NCBI GenBank assembly: GCA_021296415.1
Contig: JAGWAL010000003.1
Coordinates: 1-48,128, forward strand
Length of the DNA stretch: 48,128 nt
Direction of reading: 5' to 3'
Source: Acidimicrobiia bacterium
GTDB taxonomy: Bacteria > Actinomycetota > Acidimicrobiia > Acidimicrobiales > CATQHL01
Every line of letters starts with the position of its first letter. The stretch's first letter is position 1. The notes beneath the pieces were generated by a model. The model ran no database searches, was not told the origin of the DNA, and was given only the letters and a program-made list of their open reading frames with translations. Shown piece after piece: positions 20,822 to 29,546 of the stretch. A program made the translations under genes and the position numbers.

Positions 20822-21739
20822 ATGGGGGACCTGATCGACTACGACCTGTGGCGGTGGACGCCGCACCCCGAGGTGTGGCTGATCGTGCTGGCGGCGCTGG
20901 GGGTCGGGGTCTACGTCGTCCGGGGGCTGGCCCGGGCGGCGGGCGAGACAGTCGAGCGGCGCCGCAAGGGGTTCTACCTGCTGGCGGTGGGCTTCCTCTG
21001 GCTCGCCAGCGACTGGCCCATGCACGACATCTCCGAGGAGCATCTCTACTCGGTCCACATGGTGCAGCACCTCCTGATCACGCTGGTGGTGCCGCCTCTG
21101 CTTCTGCTCGCCACGCCGGAATGGCTCGCCCGGCGGGTCGTCGATCCGGCCCGGCCCCTGGCGCGGCGCCTGCTGCGGCCGATCGTGGTGGGCGTCACGT
21201 TCAACGTGGTCGTGGCGATCACGCACATCCCCTGGGTCGTGAACACCAGCGCAACCAACGGCGTCTTCCACTACACGGCGCACCTGGTCCTGTTCGTGAC
21301 GGCGATCGCCATGTGGCTGCCGGTTTGCGGCCCGTTCGCCGAGCTGCGCCTGCAGCCCCTCACCAAGATGTTCTACCTCTTCGCCATGTCGGTGCTGCCG
21401 ACGGTCCCCGCCGGTTTCCTGACATTCGCCCAGACCCCCATCTACGAGGCCTACGACACACCGCTGCGGCTCTGGGGGGTGACGGTCGCCAACGACCAGC
21501 AGATGGCCGGACTCATCATGAAGATTGTGGGCGGCATCTACCTGTGGACGATCATCGCCGGAGTCTTCTTCCGCTGGTCGGCCCGCCAACGGGCCGGCGA
21601 GCGTGCCGGTCCGGCCACCGGGGCGCCCGGCGCCGTGGTACCGCAGCCCGTGCCCGCCGCACCCGAGACGCTCACCTACTCCCAGGTGGTGGAGGCCTTC
21701 GAGCGCGCCGGCGAGGCGCCGCCCGAGCGCCGGGAATGA
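20822..21739 (+). CDS. ctaG: CtaG-type copper/oxidase assembly membrane protein
   Basis: A 305-residue protein of the Caa3_CtaG family, thought to help assemble the CuB centre of the oxidase. It has about seven spans with conserved histidines in SDWPMHDISEEHLYSVHMVQHLL and ITHIPWVV and FHYTAHLVLF. The C-terminal 50 residues are a soluble Pro/Ala/Glu-rich tail. It closes the oxidase gene group, starting 22 bases after the subunit IV gene. Confidence 0.92.
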   Translation: MGDLIDYDLWRWTPHPEVWLIVLAALGVGVYVVRGLARAAGETVERRRKGFYLLAVGFLWLASDWPMHDISEEHLYSVHMVQHLLITLVVPPLLLLATPEWLARRVVDPARPLARRLLRPIVVGVTFNVVVAITHIPWVVNTSATNGVFHYTAHLVLFVTAIAMWLPVCGPFAELRLQPLTKMFYLFAMSVLPTVPAGFLTFAQTPIYEAYDTPLRLWGVTVANDQQMAGLIMKIVGGIYLWTIIAGVFFRWSARQRAGERAGPATGAPGAVVPQPVPAAPETLTYSQVVEAFERAGEAPPERRE

Positions 21740-21818
21740 GGTCGCTGACTATGGTGGGCCAGGGTGTTCCGGCACGGTCGGCCATCCGTTGACGCGCCGC
21801 GAGGAGGGAGCCCGACCC

Positions 21819-23009
21819 GTGAGTCCTGAGAACGGGCTGCTGGAGGCTCTCGAGGCGTCCATCGTGGACGTCAACGAGGCCGTGCCCCTCCCGCCTGCGT
21901 GCTATGTGACCGAGGAGTTCCTCGCCTTCGAGCGTCAGGCCATCTTCGATCGGGACTGGGTCTGCATCGGCCACGAGGGGCAGATCCCGAACGTCGGCGA
22001 CTACTTCACGGTGAAGCTGTTCGACGATCCGCTTCTGGCGGTCCGCGGAACGGACGGGCAGGTTCGGGTGCTGTCGGCGGTTTGCCAGCACCGCGGCATG
22101 ATCGTGGCCGAGGGCGCCGGCAACGGGAGCAGTTTCCGCTGCCCCTACCACTTCTGGGTCTACGGCCTCGACGGTCAACTGCTCGGCGCACCGGCGATGG
22201 AGCAGCGCGTCGGGTTCGACAAGTCGTGCCACGGCCTCCCGCAATTGCGCAGCGAGATCTGGAACGGGTTCATCTTCATGACCTTCAACGACGAGGCCGG
22301 CGAGTTGACGCCCACGCTCGGAGGGTTGACGAGGATTCTGGAGAACTACCGGCTCGACGAGACGGTGTGGTTGGACGGAGGCACCTTCGAGGACCTGCCC
22401 TGGAACTGGAAGGTGATGCTCGAGAACTTCGTCGACGGGTATCACAACAACCGGCTGCACAGCGGCATCGGCGACGTCATGCCGTGCAGCGATGCCACGT
22501 TCTGGCCCTTCGACGAGGCGCGCGACAACCACATCTCACGTTCGAACCGCACCCTGAAGCAGGACGCCTCGTTCAACCTCACCCGGGAGCCGCTGTTCCC
22601 GGTGTTCCCCCACCTCTCCGACGAGGACCGCTGGCACTGGAATTTCGCGCTCGTGCCGCCCACGCTGGCGCTGGCCATCGTGCCGGATCAGGTGGCCTTC
22701 TTCACCGTCTTGCCAACCGGCGCGGGCAGCATCTCCATCCAGATCGGCTATCTCTTCCATCCCAGGGTCCTCGAGATGCCCCTGTTCGACGTGCTCTTCG
22801 CGCAGGCGAAGGCCGATGTCGACAACTTCAACGGCGCCGACATCCACGCCGACACGATGGTGCAGGTGGGGCTGCGCTCGCGTTTTGCACCCCGCGGCCC
22901 CTACTCCTGGCAGGAGACGACGCTGCAGCAGATCAATCGCTGGCTGGTGAAGCGCTACCGCGAGCACTCGCGGCGCGACCCTGCAGCAGCCCGCGCCGCC
23001 GGCCTGTAG
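21819..23009 (+). CDS. Rieske non-heme iron ring-hydroxylating-type oxygenase, alpha subunit
   Basis: A 396-residue oxygenase component. The Rieske [2Fe-2S] ligands are C89, H91 (CQHRG), C108 and H111 (CPYHFW). The mononuclear iron site is ENFVDGYHNNRLH with D206 bridging, and H209 and H214 as ligands. It starts at GTG 21819 behind a strong GAGGAGGGAG site. No beta subunit, ferredoxin or reductase gene is adjacent, so it probably uses a remote reductase. The substrate cannot be read from the sequence; aromatic acids, betaines and sterols are all possible. Its position after ctaG is probably fortuitous. Confidence 0.9.
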   Translation: MSPENGLLEALEASIVDVNEAVPLPPACYVTEEFLAFERQAIFDRDWVCIGHEGQIPNVGDYFTVKLFDDPLLAVRGTDGQVRVLSAVCQHRGMIVAEGAGNGSSFRCPYHFWVYGLDGQLLGAPAMEQRVGFDKSCHGLPQLRSEIWNGFIFMTFNDEAGELTPTLGGLTRILENYRLDETVWLDGGTFEDLPWNWKVMLENFVDGYHNNRLHSGIGDVMPCSDATFWPFDEARDNHISRSNRTLKQDASFNLTREPLFPVFPHLSDEDRWHWNFALVPPTLALAIVPDQVAFFTVLPTGAGSISIQIGYLFHPRVLEMPLFDVLFAQAKADVDNFNGADIHADTMVQVGLRSRFAPRGPYSWQETTLQQINRWLVKRYREHSRRDPAAARAAGL

Positions 23010-23072
23010 CGGCTTCACGCCGCCCGGATCGCGGCGCTCGTCCGCCCGCACCGGCGCCGGGCGCCGCCCGGA

Positions 23073-23078
23073 TACGGT
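23073..23078 (+). promoter_or_regulatory. -10 element of serS
   Basis: TACGGT lies exactly six bases before GTG 23085, matching the leaderless pattern seen at other operon starts in this window. It favours 23085 over the GTG at 23082. Confidence 0.5.
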
Positions 23079-23084
23079 TTTGTG

Positions 23085-24365
23085 GTGCTCGACGTTCGCC
23101 TGCTTCGGAATGAGATGGAGCGCGTTCACGCCGGCGTCGCCTCCCGTGGCGACGACACCGCGCCGCTGGCCGAGGCGCTCGACCTCGACGTGCGGCGCCG
23201 GCATCTGCTGGCGCGTCGCGACGAGTTGCGCCACGAGGTGAAGCTGCTGTCCACCGAGATCGGGCAGTTGCACCGGGACGGCCGCCGCGACGAGGCCGTC
23301 GAGTCCACCGAGCGCAGCCGGATGCTCGGCGACGAGACCCGGGCGGTGGCGGCACAGGCCGACGAGTTGGGTCGGCGTCTCGAGGACCTGCTGATGCGGG
23401 TGGCGAACCTGCCCGCCGAGGACTGCCCCATCGGCGACGGGGCGGAGGACAACCGGGTCCTGCGGGTCGAGCACTTCACCCCCGACGACTACGGGCCGCA
23501 CCAGCGCGTTCCCCACTGGAACTTCACCGCCGCGATGGGCCTCTTGGACGTCGAGCGCGCCACCAAGCTGTCGGGGGCCATGTTCGCCATGTTCCGGCGC
23601 GAGGGCGCCATGCTGGCCCGCGCCCTGGTGCAGTTCGCTCTGGACCGCAACTCCGACCGATTCGAGGAGGTCCGCCCACCCACGCTCGTCCACACCGGCA
23701 CCATGATCAGCACCGGCCACCTGCCCCGCTTCGCCGACGACGCCTACCACCTCGAACGCGACGATCTGTGGGCGATCCCCACCGCCGAGGTGCCGCTCAC
23801 CTCCCTGTGCCGTGACGAGGTGCTCGCCGAGGCCGACCTGCCCATGCGACTCATGGCCCACACCTCGTGCTTCCGGCGCGAGGCCGGTGCGGCGGGCCGG
23901 GACACCCGTGGCCTGCTGCGCGTGCACGAGTTCGACAAGGTGGAGATCCTGGCCTACGCCACCCCCACCCAGGCCCCGGCCATGCATGCCGAACTGCTCG
24001 AGCGGGCCGAGGGAGCGATGGCGGACCTGGGACTGGCCTACCGGATCGTGGACATCTGCACCGGCGACCTGGGGGGCGCGGCGGCCCGGACGTTCGACGT
24101 GGAGGTCTACTCCCCCGGCACGGACCGCTGGCTGGAGTGCTCGTCGGTGTCGTGGTTCAGCGACTACCAGGCCCGGCGGGCCAACGTCCGCTATCGCCCG
24201 ACCGAGAGCCGGGGCACACGTCTCGTGCACACCCTCAACGGCTCGGCCCTGGCGGTACCGCGGGTGTGGGCGGCGCTCACCGAGACGTGGCGCCGACCCG
24301 ACGGCGCCATCGAGGTGCCGCCCCCGCTGCGCCCCTACATGCGCGGGCTCGAGGTGATCCGGTGA
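23085..24365 (+). CDS. serS: Serine-tRNA ligase
   Basis: Charges tRNA-Ser. The 426-residue class II synthetase has the N-terminal helical hairpin for the long tRNA arm (residues about 30-100), then motif 2 (HTSCFRREAGAAGRDTRGLLRVHEFDKVE) and motif 3 (HTLNGSALAVPRVWAALTE). TAEVPLTSLCRDE is a further signature. GTG 23085 gives the usual LDVRLLRNEMERV start; GTG 23082 would add one residue. The N-terminal Met-Leu-Asp pattern and the -10 spacing both support 23085. Confidence 0.97.
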   Translation: MLDVRLLRNEMERVHAGVASRGDDTAPLAEALDLDVRRRHLLARRDELRHEVKLLSTEIGQLHRDGRRDEAVESTERSRMLGDETRAVAAQADELGRRLEDLLMRVANLPAEDCPIGDGAEDNRVLRVEHFTPDDYGPHQRVPHWNFTAAMGLLDVERATKLSGAMFAMFRREGAMLARALVQFALDRNSDRFEEVRPPTLVHTGTMISTGHLPRFADDAYHLERDDLWAIPTAEVPLTSLCRDEVLAEADLPMRLMAHTSCFRREAGAAGRDTRGLLRVHEFDKVEILAYATPTQAPAMHAELLERAEGAMADLGLAYRIVDICTGDLGGAAARTFDVEVYSPGTDRWLECSSVSWFSDYQARRANVRYRPTESRGTRLVHTLNGSALAVPRVWAALTETWRRPDGAIEVPPPLRPYMRGLEVIR

Positions 24366-24412
24366 TCGAGGCGCGGGGTGCCGCGGGGACGGCCCGATAG
24401 CGGGACAGCGAC

Positions 24413-25066
24413 GTGGCCTCCCTCCGGTACCTGCCGGTCCTGATCCCGCCGCCGGAGGTTCCACCTGATCTCGACGGGACGGATCATCCGGTGCGGGCGG
24501 TGACCCGGGAGGTGGCCGCCGACGAGGCGTTCTGGACCCCGGCCGCGGCGGCCGAGATGACCGAACGGTTCGACGAGCTGGCACCGGACTGGTCGAACCG
24601 CCTGCGTCCCGAGGAGTTCGTCGGACTCCCCGATGCCTGCGAGCGCGGCAAACTCGAGCGCTCGGCCCTCTGCCTCGAGGTGGGCTCCGGCACCGGACTC
24701 GGCACCGTGCACCTGGCTGCGCACTTCCGCCGGGTGATCGCGATGGACCTGTCGGCGGGGATGCTGGCGCTGGCCCCGCCCACCCTGGCGCCACGGGTGC
24801 GGGCCGACGGCGCCGGCCTGCCGCTTGCCGACGACTCGGTGGACGTGGTGGCGTTGATCAACATGCTGCTGTTCCCCTCCGAGGTCGACCGCGTGCTGCG
24901 GCCCGGCGGGGCGGTTCTGTGGTTCAACACGCTCGGCGTGCGCACGCCCATCCACCTGCCGGCCGCCCAGGTGGCGGAGGCGCTGCCGGGAGAATGGGGC
25001 GGCGTCGCCAGCGAGGCGCTCTGGGCGACGTGGTGCGTGCTGCGGCGGGAGCCGCTCGGGGCCTGA
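24413..25066 (+). CDS. SAM-dependent class I methyltransferase
   Basis: A 217-residue protein with the Rossmann SAM-binding motif LCLEVGSGTGLGTVHLA, an acidic motif II end (VIAMDLSAGML), and a Methyltransf_11-like core (LPLADDSVDVVALINMLLFPSEVDRVLRPGGAVLWFNTLG). The substrate is unknown. It starts with GTG 48 bases after serS and converges on the ccdA-like gene with only seven bases between stops. A metabolite or ubiquinone/menaquinone-like substrate is possible, but nothing local indicates which. Confidence 0.82.
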   Translation: MASLRYLPVLIPPPEVPPDLDGTDHPVRAVTREVAADEAFWTPAAAAEMTERFDELAPDWSNRLRPEEFVGLPDACERGKLERSALCLEVGSGTGLGTVHLAAHFRRVIAMDLSAGMLALAPPTLAPRVRADGAGLPLADDSVDVVALINMLLFPSEVDRVLRPGGAVLWFNTLGVRTPIHLPAAQVAEALPGEWGGVASEALWATWCVLRREPLGA

Positions 25067-25068
25067 AG

Positions 25069-25099
25069 GAGCCTCAGACCGGCGCCTCGGGCGAGGCTC
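25069..25099. terminator. Hairpin at the convergent methyltransferase/ccdA junction
   Basis: GAGCCTC at 25069-25075 can pair with GAGGCTC ending near 25099, and an inner hairpin GCCTC-GGGC-GAGGC (25084-25097) is stronger. It has no U-tract and lies partly inside the ccdA 3' end, so it is a weak candidate for a bidirectional terminator. Confidence 0.3.
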
Positions 25100-26189
25100 G
25101 GAGCCGGCGCTGCAGCTTGAACCAGACGGAAGCTCCGACGGCCACGGCTGCGCAGAGTTCGAACAGCACCGCCCAACGCAACGGATCGGACCAGTTGGCG
25201 ACACGTTCGGGGATGTCGGCGATGGTGCGCGCGACGGGCAGCACGAACAGGTCGAACCGGTAGTAGGCGCCCTCCACCGCCAGCCAGAGGACACCGAACG
25301 CCGCCATCGCGATGCGGGCGTTGCGCGGCTGCATGCCGGGGCGCAGCGCCGCCACCAGGATCCCCAGCACCAGGTAGCCCGCAGCCACGGCCAGGCGTGA
25401 CGGCCCGGCCGCCGCGGCCCAATTGCTGAGCGCGCCCTGCGCGTCCAGGGAGAGGTCCACGAGGACGTTGCCGGCGAGGTTGCCGCGCAACACCTGCACC
25501 TCCCACCAGCCGTACAGGGCCAGGAAGGCGCCGACGACAACCAGGAACCCGCCGGAGATGCGGTTGACGTGCGGCAGGATGCGGCGCATCGCCGCGATCA
25601 CCTCGGTCCTGGCGACCGCCATCGCCAGCGTCAGAACCATGATCACCGCACACAGGCCACCGCCATAGGCGATGAACACCAGCAGCCCGTCGAAGAAGTC
25701 CCGGCTGGAGAAGGCGCTGACCACCGTGCCGAAGAAAACCGGCATGGTGCATCCCAGCGAGACGACGGCGTACGACATCCCGAACAGGAAGATGGAGGTC
25801 AGGCGGCGACTCTCGCCGCCGCGCTGCAGTCGCGGCAGGCGGAACTTGGGCTCGAAGCCCCACAGCATCGCCACGCCGAGGACGCCCATGACGATCCCCA
25901 GCACGAACGTCACCCAGGCCACCCGGCTCTCGATGACGCCGCGGCTCAGCACCGTCGAGGCCAAGGCGCCGATGGCGGCGAACACCGTCATGAATCCGGC
26001 GCACAGCGTCAGCCCCACGCCCAGACCCCGGAAGACGCTCTGCGCCGGATTCAGGCGCTTGTCGCCCTCGATGCCCAGGAAGTACGAGAGGTAGGCGGGC
26101 ATCATGGCGAAGCCGCACGGGTTGAACGCCGAGATGAACCCCGCCGAGAGGGCCAGTCCGGCCAGCGTTGCCAGACTGACGGTGTTCAT
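25074..26189 (-). CDS. ccdA: CcdA/DsbD-like thiol-electron transporter
   Basis: Membrane protein that carries reducing power from cytoplasmic thioredoxin to extracytoplasmic thiol proteins. The 371-residue product has the two conserved cysteines of the CcdA core: C25 in AFNPCGFAMMPAYLSYFL and C147 in SLGCTMPVFFG, each in a membrane span with conserved prolines. After the six-span core (about residue 210) come further spans forming an extra C-terminal domain of unknown role. Its partner is probably the TlpA-like protein encoded 22 bases upstream. Confidence 0.9.
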   Translation of the reverse strand: MNTVSLATLAGLALSAGFISAFNPCGFAMMPAYLSYFLGIEGDKRLNPAQSVFRGLGVGLTLCAGFMTVFAAIGALASTVLSRGVIESRVAWVTFVLGIVMGVLGVAMLWGFEPKFRLPRLQRGGESRRLTSIFLFGMSYAVVSLGCTMPVFFGTVVSAFSSRDFFDGLLVFIAYGGGLCAVIMVLTLAMAVARTEVIAAMRRILPHVNRISGGFLVVVGAFLALYGWWEVQVLRGNLAGNVLVDLSLDAQGALSNWAAAAGPSRLAVAAGYLVLGILVAALRPGMQPRNARIAMAAFGVLWLAVEGAYYRFDLFVLPVARTIADIPERVANWSDPLRWAVLFELCAAVAVGASVWFKLQRRLRASPEAPV

Positions 26190-26211
26190 GGCCGGTTGCT
26201 CTGCTCCACGG

Positions 26212-26829
26212 TCACACCCCCAAGTGCTCGGAGATGAGCCCCCGCAGGTCCTGGGCGCGCAGCCGTGAACTGATCATGTGCACAATCATGCCCTCGGAGT
26301 CGACGAAGACGGTGGTCGGCATGCCGATTCCGCCGAATGACTGGAAGATCGTCGAGTCCGGATCCTCCGCCAATGGGTAGGTGACGCCGGTTCGTTCCGC
26401 CAGTTGGCGGGCCGCTCCCGGCTCGTCGCCCACGTTGATGCCCAGGAAAGCCACGTCGGCCGCCAGCTCGACGTGCACGGCCTCGAAGGCGGGCATCTCG
26501 GTGATGCAGGGCGTGCACCAGGACGCCCAGAAGTTGATCACCGTGGGTGTCCCGGCGAAGTCCGCCGGCGAGCCCTCCGATCCGTCGAAGTAGCGGAAGC
26601 GCACAGCGGGGATCGGCCGGTGCCCGTCGTCGGAGCCCTCGGCCGTGGCCGGAGGTGGCGCGGTGGCCTCGGTGGTGGTGACAGCGGGCGGCTCGGGCGG
26701 CGGCTCGGACCCGCCTGCGCCGGCTGGCGCGTCGCCGGCGCTACCACAGCCGGCCCCCACCAGGAGCGCCACGATCACCGTCGCGGCAAGCGCTCGGAGG
26801 GAACCGCGAATCCCGCCTGCGGGGTGCAA
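26212..26829 (-). CDS. TlpA-like extracytoplasmic thioredoxin lipoprotein
   Basis: A membrane-anchored thiol-disulfide protein, probably reduced by the adjacent CcdA and used for cytochrome c maturation or periplasmic thiol repair. The 205-residue product has a lipoprotein-type N-terminus (hydrophobic to Cys28 in VGAGC), a Pro/Thr/Glu-rich linker, and an AhpC/Redoxin-type thioredoxin fold with active site WASWCTPC (C105, C108) and cis-Pro loop GGIGMPTTVFV. TTG 26829, four bases after the upstream stop, is the best start; no ATG lies between the stop and the signal sequence. Confidence 0.85.
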   Translation of the reverse strand: MHPAGGIRGSLRALAATVIVALLVGAGCGSAGDAPAGAGGSEPPPEPPAVTTTEATAPPPATAEGSDDGHRPIPAVRFRYFDGSEGSPADFAGTPTVINFWASWCTPCITEMPAFEAVHVELAADVAFLGINVGDEPGAARQLAERTGVTYPLAEDPDSTIFQSFGGIGMPTTVFVDSEGMIVHMISSRLRAQDLRGLISEHLGV

Positions 26830-26833
26830 CGCC

Positions 26834-27925
26834 TCAGGCCGGGGAGAAGACGGTCTGGCCGTCGTGCCGGGTGGCGGCCAGCTCGCCGAGGACACGGAGG
26901 TGTTCGAGGTGGGCAAACGTCTCGCTCTCGGCCATGTTCCCCCAGGAACGCTCCGAAAAGAGCCTCTGCATGTACTGCGGCACCGTGCCCGAGCGCAGTT
27001 CCTCCGCCGCGTTGCGGATGATGTCGAGCCGGTGCTCGTGATGCCGCCTGATGGCCTTGGCCCGGCCGCTGAGGTCGTCGAACGGGTGGCCGTGCGCCGG
27101 CAGCACCGTCGTGACCCCCTCGATGCCGTCCATGCGCTCCAGGGAGTCGAAGAAGCGGGCGAGGGGATCGGTGTGTGGGGTGAGCCCGCTGATGTGCGGC
27201 GTGATGGTGGGCAGGACGTGGTCACCGGAGAGGATGAGCCCGTACTCCGGGTCGAACAGGCAGAGGTGGTCCTCGGTGTGCCCGGGCGTGTGGAGGCAGA
27301 GCCACTCCCGCCGGGCCAGTCGCACGACCTGCGTGTCGGTCACGGTGCGCGTGGGGCGGGGCGTGGCGAACCAGCGTGGATCGTCCCGGGCGATCTCCTG
27401 CCACGTGCGCCACTCCATCTCCGTCAGTGGTTCCCGCTCGGTTCCCCACGGGTTCCTGCGCAAACTGAACCAGGGAGGACGGCCCTCGTCAGCGGATTCC
27501 TCGTCCGCCGTCGGGAGTTCGGCCTCCTCGGCGACCTCCGTCGACTCCCAGACCGGCCGGAAGGACTCGTGCGTGAGAATCTCCGCCCCGGCGAGGATGC
27601 GCAATCGCTCGGCCCCGCCGAAGTGATCGAAATGCGAGTGCGTGATGACGGCCGTGTGCACGTCCTCGACGGCGTAGCCGGCCGAGCGGAGGCGCTGTTC
27701 GAGGGCGGCGAACGACGCCGGGCTCGGGAGGCCGGGGTCCACCACCGCGACGCCACGCTCGTCGGTCAGCAGATAGCAGTTGACGTGGCCGATGCCGGGC
27801 AGATGCACGGGGAGCTGCGTGCGGAGCACGCCCGGGGCGATCTCGGTGACCTCGGTGCCGGCGGGCTCCCGTTCCTGGCGAGGCGGCCTCTGTGGCGCTG
27901 GGGTGGCCGGCGGCTCTCCGCTCAC
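26834..27925 (-). CDS. MBL-fold metallohydrolase
   Basis: A 363-residue metallo-beta-lactamase-fold hydrolase. Metal ligands are seen in THSHFDHFGG (HxHxDH) near residue 95, CLHTPGHTEDHLCLF, LILSGDHVLP and VLPAHGHPFDDLS. The C-terminal helical part (RRHHEHRLDIIRNA) matches the lactamase-B/LACTB2-like group. The substrate is unknown. It begins with GTG 27925, six bases after a TAGGTT box, and heads a three-gene minus-strand unit with the TlpA- and CcdA-like genes. Confidence 0.88.
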   Translation of the reverse strand: MSGEPPATPAPQRPPRQEREPAGTEVTEIAPGVLRTQLPVHLPGIGHVNCYLLTDERGVAVVDPGLPSPASFAALEQRLRSAGYAVEDVHTAVITHSHFDHFGGAERLRILAGAEILTHESFRPVWESTEVAEEAELPTADEESADEGRPPWFSLRRNPWGTEREPLTEMEWRTWQEIARDDPRWFATPRPTRTVTDTQVVRLARREWLCLHTPGHTEDHLCLFDPEYGLILSGDHVLPTITPHISGLTPHTDPLARFFDSLERMDGIEGVTTVLPAHGHPFDDLSGRAKAIRRHHEHRLDIIRNAAEELRSGTVPQYMQRLFSERSWGNMAESETFAHLEHLRVLGELAATRHDGQTVFSPA

Positions 27926-27931
27926 CGGGTC

Positions 27932-27937
27932 AACCTA
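27932..27937 (-). promoter_or_regulatory. -10 element of the MBL-tlpA-ccdA unit
   Basis: TAGGTT on the minus strand, exactly six bases before GTG 27925. The TAG is also the orn stop codon. Confidence 0.5.
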
Positions 27938-28516
27938 TCGCTGTCCCCGGTCGCTCGAACTGCCGTCTGTGGCCTTGGCGCCGGCGGGCGCGAACACGGT
28001 GCTGCGCCAGTAGCGCAACTCCTCGATGCTCTCGAGGATGTCGTCGAGCGCCCGGTGCCCCTTCTTCTTGCGGGGGCGCTTGGTGGCGAGGGTGGGATAC
28101 CAGCGCACGGCCAGTTCCTTGATGGAGGACACGTCCACGACGTGGTAGTGCAGGTGGTGCTCGATCTCCGGCAGCCACCGGTTCAGGAAGCGCCGATCCA
28201 TGCCGATGGAGTTGCCGCAGAGTGGCACCGTCCCCGCCTCGGGCACGTGGCGGCGGACGAACTCGAGGGTTTGCCGCTGCGCCTCCTCGAGGCTCAGCGT
28301 CGACAGGCGCACCTCGTCGGTGAGCCCGCTCTCGTGGTGCATCTTGCTGACCACGTCGCCCATGAGGCTCAGAACCTCCGGCGGCTGGTGGATCACCAAC
28401 TGGAGACTGTCGCCGAGGAGGTTCAGATCGTCGTCGGTGATGACCGTGGCGATCTCGAGGACGTGATCCCGATCGGCGTCGAGCCCGGTCATCTCGAGGT
28501 CGATCCACACGAGCAT
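27935..28516 (-). CDS. orn: Oligoribonuclease
   Basis: 3'-5' exonuclease that finishes RNA decay by cleaving diribonucleotides, including pGpG from c-di-GMP. The 193-residue DEDDh protein shows WIDLEMTGLDADRDHVLEIA (exonuclease I, Asp and Glu), PLCGNSIGMDRRFL (exonuclease II) and KKKGHRALDDILESIEELRYW with the catalytic His and Asp (exonuclease III). ATG 28516 gives the standard MLVWIDLEMTG start and has a TAGCAT box seven bases upstream. Confidence 0.96.
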   Translation of the reverse strand: MLVWIDLEMTGLDADRDHVLEIATVITDDDLNLLGDSLQLVIHQPPEVLSLMGDVVSKMHHESGLTDEVRLSTLSLEEAQRQTLEFVRRHVPEAGTVPLCGNSIGMDRRFLNRWLPEIEHHLHYHVVDVSSIKELAVRWYPTLATKRPRKKKGHRALDDILESIEELRYWRSTVFAPAGAKATDGSSSDRGQR

Positions 28517-28523
28517 GAGCGGG

Positions 28524-28529
28524 ATGCTA
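28524..28529 (-). promoter_or_regulatory. -10 element of orn
   Basis: TAGCAT on the minus strand, seven bases before the orn ATG; it suggests a leaderless mRNA. Confidence 0.45.
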
Positions 28530-28707
28530 CCGAGGTGAGTCGACGACGGAATCACGGGCCGGTGTGTGACGCGGTCGCTCCGCCCGCTCAAGCGTCCATG
28601 GGGATCAAGCTGGGGACGGCTCCGGTGATCCTGGGGAACAACTCTGGACATCATCTGAATCCTCCCGGAGCACGGCCGGGCCTGGTGGGCGAGAGCGCCT
28701 GATGCCC

Positions 28708-28713
28708 TACATT
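28708..28713 (+). promoter_or_regulatory. -10 element of dut
   Basis: TACATT lies exactly six bases before ATG 28720, the pattern of leaderless genes here. It supports 28720 rather than ATG 28702 as the dut start. Confidence 0.45.
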
Positions 28714-28719
28714 CCGGCC

Positions 28720-29196
28720 ATGGCCGTCACGGTTCCCGTGCCGCACGTCGCGGACATGAACGTCGCGGTCTCGGTGCAGCGCCTCGACGGGGAGTTGCCG
28801 CTCCCCGCCTACGCCCGTTCGGGCGACGCCGGGCTGGACCTGCGGGCCTCCGAGGACGCAGAGCTCGCCGCCGCCGGCGGCCGGGCGCTCGTGGGCACGG
28901 GGTTGGCGCTCGCCATTCCCGAGGGCTACGCGGGCTTCGTGCAGCCGCGCAGCGGTCTGGCGCGGGACCATGGCGTGACCTGCCTCAACACGCCGGGTCT
29001 CATCGACAGCGGCTATCGCGGTGAGTTGAGGGTCCTGCTCGTGAACACCGATCCGCACCAGCCGTTCACCGTCCGGCGCGGCGAGCGGATCGCGCAGTTG
29101 GTGATCCAGCCGGTTGCGGCCGTCACGTTGTGCGAGGCGGAGGTGTTGCCTCCAACCGAGCGCGGCAGCGGGGGATTCGGCTCGACCGGACGCTGA
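28720..29196 (+). CDS. dut: dUTP diphosphatase
   Basis: Hydrolyses dUTP to dUMP, keeping uracil out of DNA. The 158-residue trimeric dUTPase has all five motifs: ARSGDAGLDLRA (1), PRSGLARDHG (2), NTPGLIDSGYRGELRVLLVN (3), RGERIAQLVI (4) and the C-terminal RGSGGFGSTGR (5). Three starts are possible: 28702, 28720 and 28756. I chose 28720 from its -10 spacing; 28756 fits the family N-terminus best. Confidence 0.95.
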   Translation: MAVTVPVPHVADMNVAVSVQRLDGELPLPAYARSGDAGLDLRASEDAELAAAGGRALVGTGLALAIPEGYAGFVQPRSGLARDHGVTCLNTPGLIDSGYRGELRVLLVNTDPHQPFTVRRGERIAQLVIQPVAAVTLCEAEVLPPTERGSGGFGSTGR

Positions 29197-29211
29197 GGCT
29201 CGTGCCCCAGC

Positions 29212-29243
29212 GCCCTCGGGGATCAGGCGAGATCCCCCAGGGC
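29212..29243. terminator. Bidirectional hairpin between dut and the 29223 gene
   Basis: Arms of 13 bases, GCCCTCGGGGATC and GATCCCCCAGGGC, around the loop AGGCGA, with one C-C mismatch. It lies just past dut and covers the stop of the convergent gene, so it suits a bidirectional terminator even without a U-tract. Confidence 0.5.
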
Positions 29244-29546
29244 GACGGTGAGGCTCTGCCGGAACGGCTGGCCGGATTGCCAGCGCCCGCGGCGTCGCAG
29301 TTCCACGGTCACGACGATCTCGGCCGGCATGACGTCGTAGTGGATCCACAGGCGGTCCCGCGAGCGCGAGCGGCCCAGACCGGCGTTGACGAGTTCTGTG
29401 CTGGCCGCCGCCAGCCGCGTGGCCGCGATCGTGCCGTTGCGGTGTTGCAGGAGCCCCCTGGCCGCGGTCTCGGCCAGAGCCACCGAGGCGCTCGACGCCG
29501 GCAGTGACACGCTGACGCGGCCGGCGCTGCGCCGCGCTCTACGCAC
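29223..29546 (-). CDS. Small protein, possibly a degenerate histidine-kinase-like ATPase domain
   Basis: A 107-residue protein coupled to the upstream lipoprotein gene: GTG 29546 overlaps its TAG stop by eight bases. RVSVSLPASSASVALAETAA, then AATRLAAASTELVNAGLGRS and WIHYDVMPAEIVVTVEL, faintly recall anti-sigma-factor kinases (SpoIIAB/RsbW-like), where ELVTNAVRH forms the N box. Here the spacing is one residue short and the ATP-lid motifs are missing, so ATP binding is doubtful. Function unknown; confidence in the gene is higher than in the family. Confidence 0.5.
   Translation of the reverse strand: MRRARRSAGRVSVSLPASSASVALAETAARGLLQHRNGTIAATRLAAASTELVNAGLGRSRSRDRLWIHYDVMPAEIVVTVELRRRGRWQSGQPFRQSLTVALGDLA

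Noticed and set aside
22536-24794. 752-codon minus-strand frame
   Set aside because: Antisense to the Rieske gene and serS.
26645-28702. 685-codon plus-strand frame
   Set aside because: Antisense to the TlpA, MBL and orn genes, which carry clear motifs.
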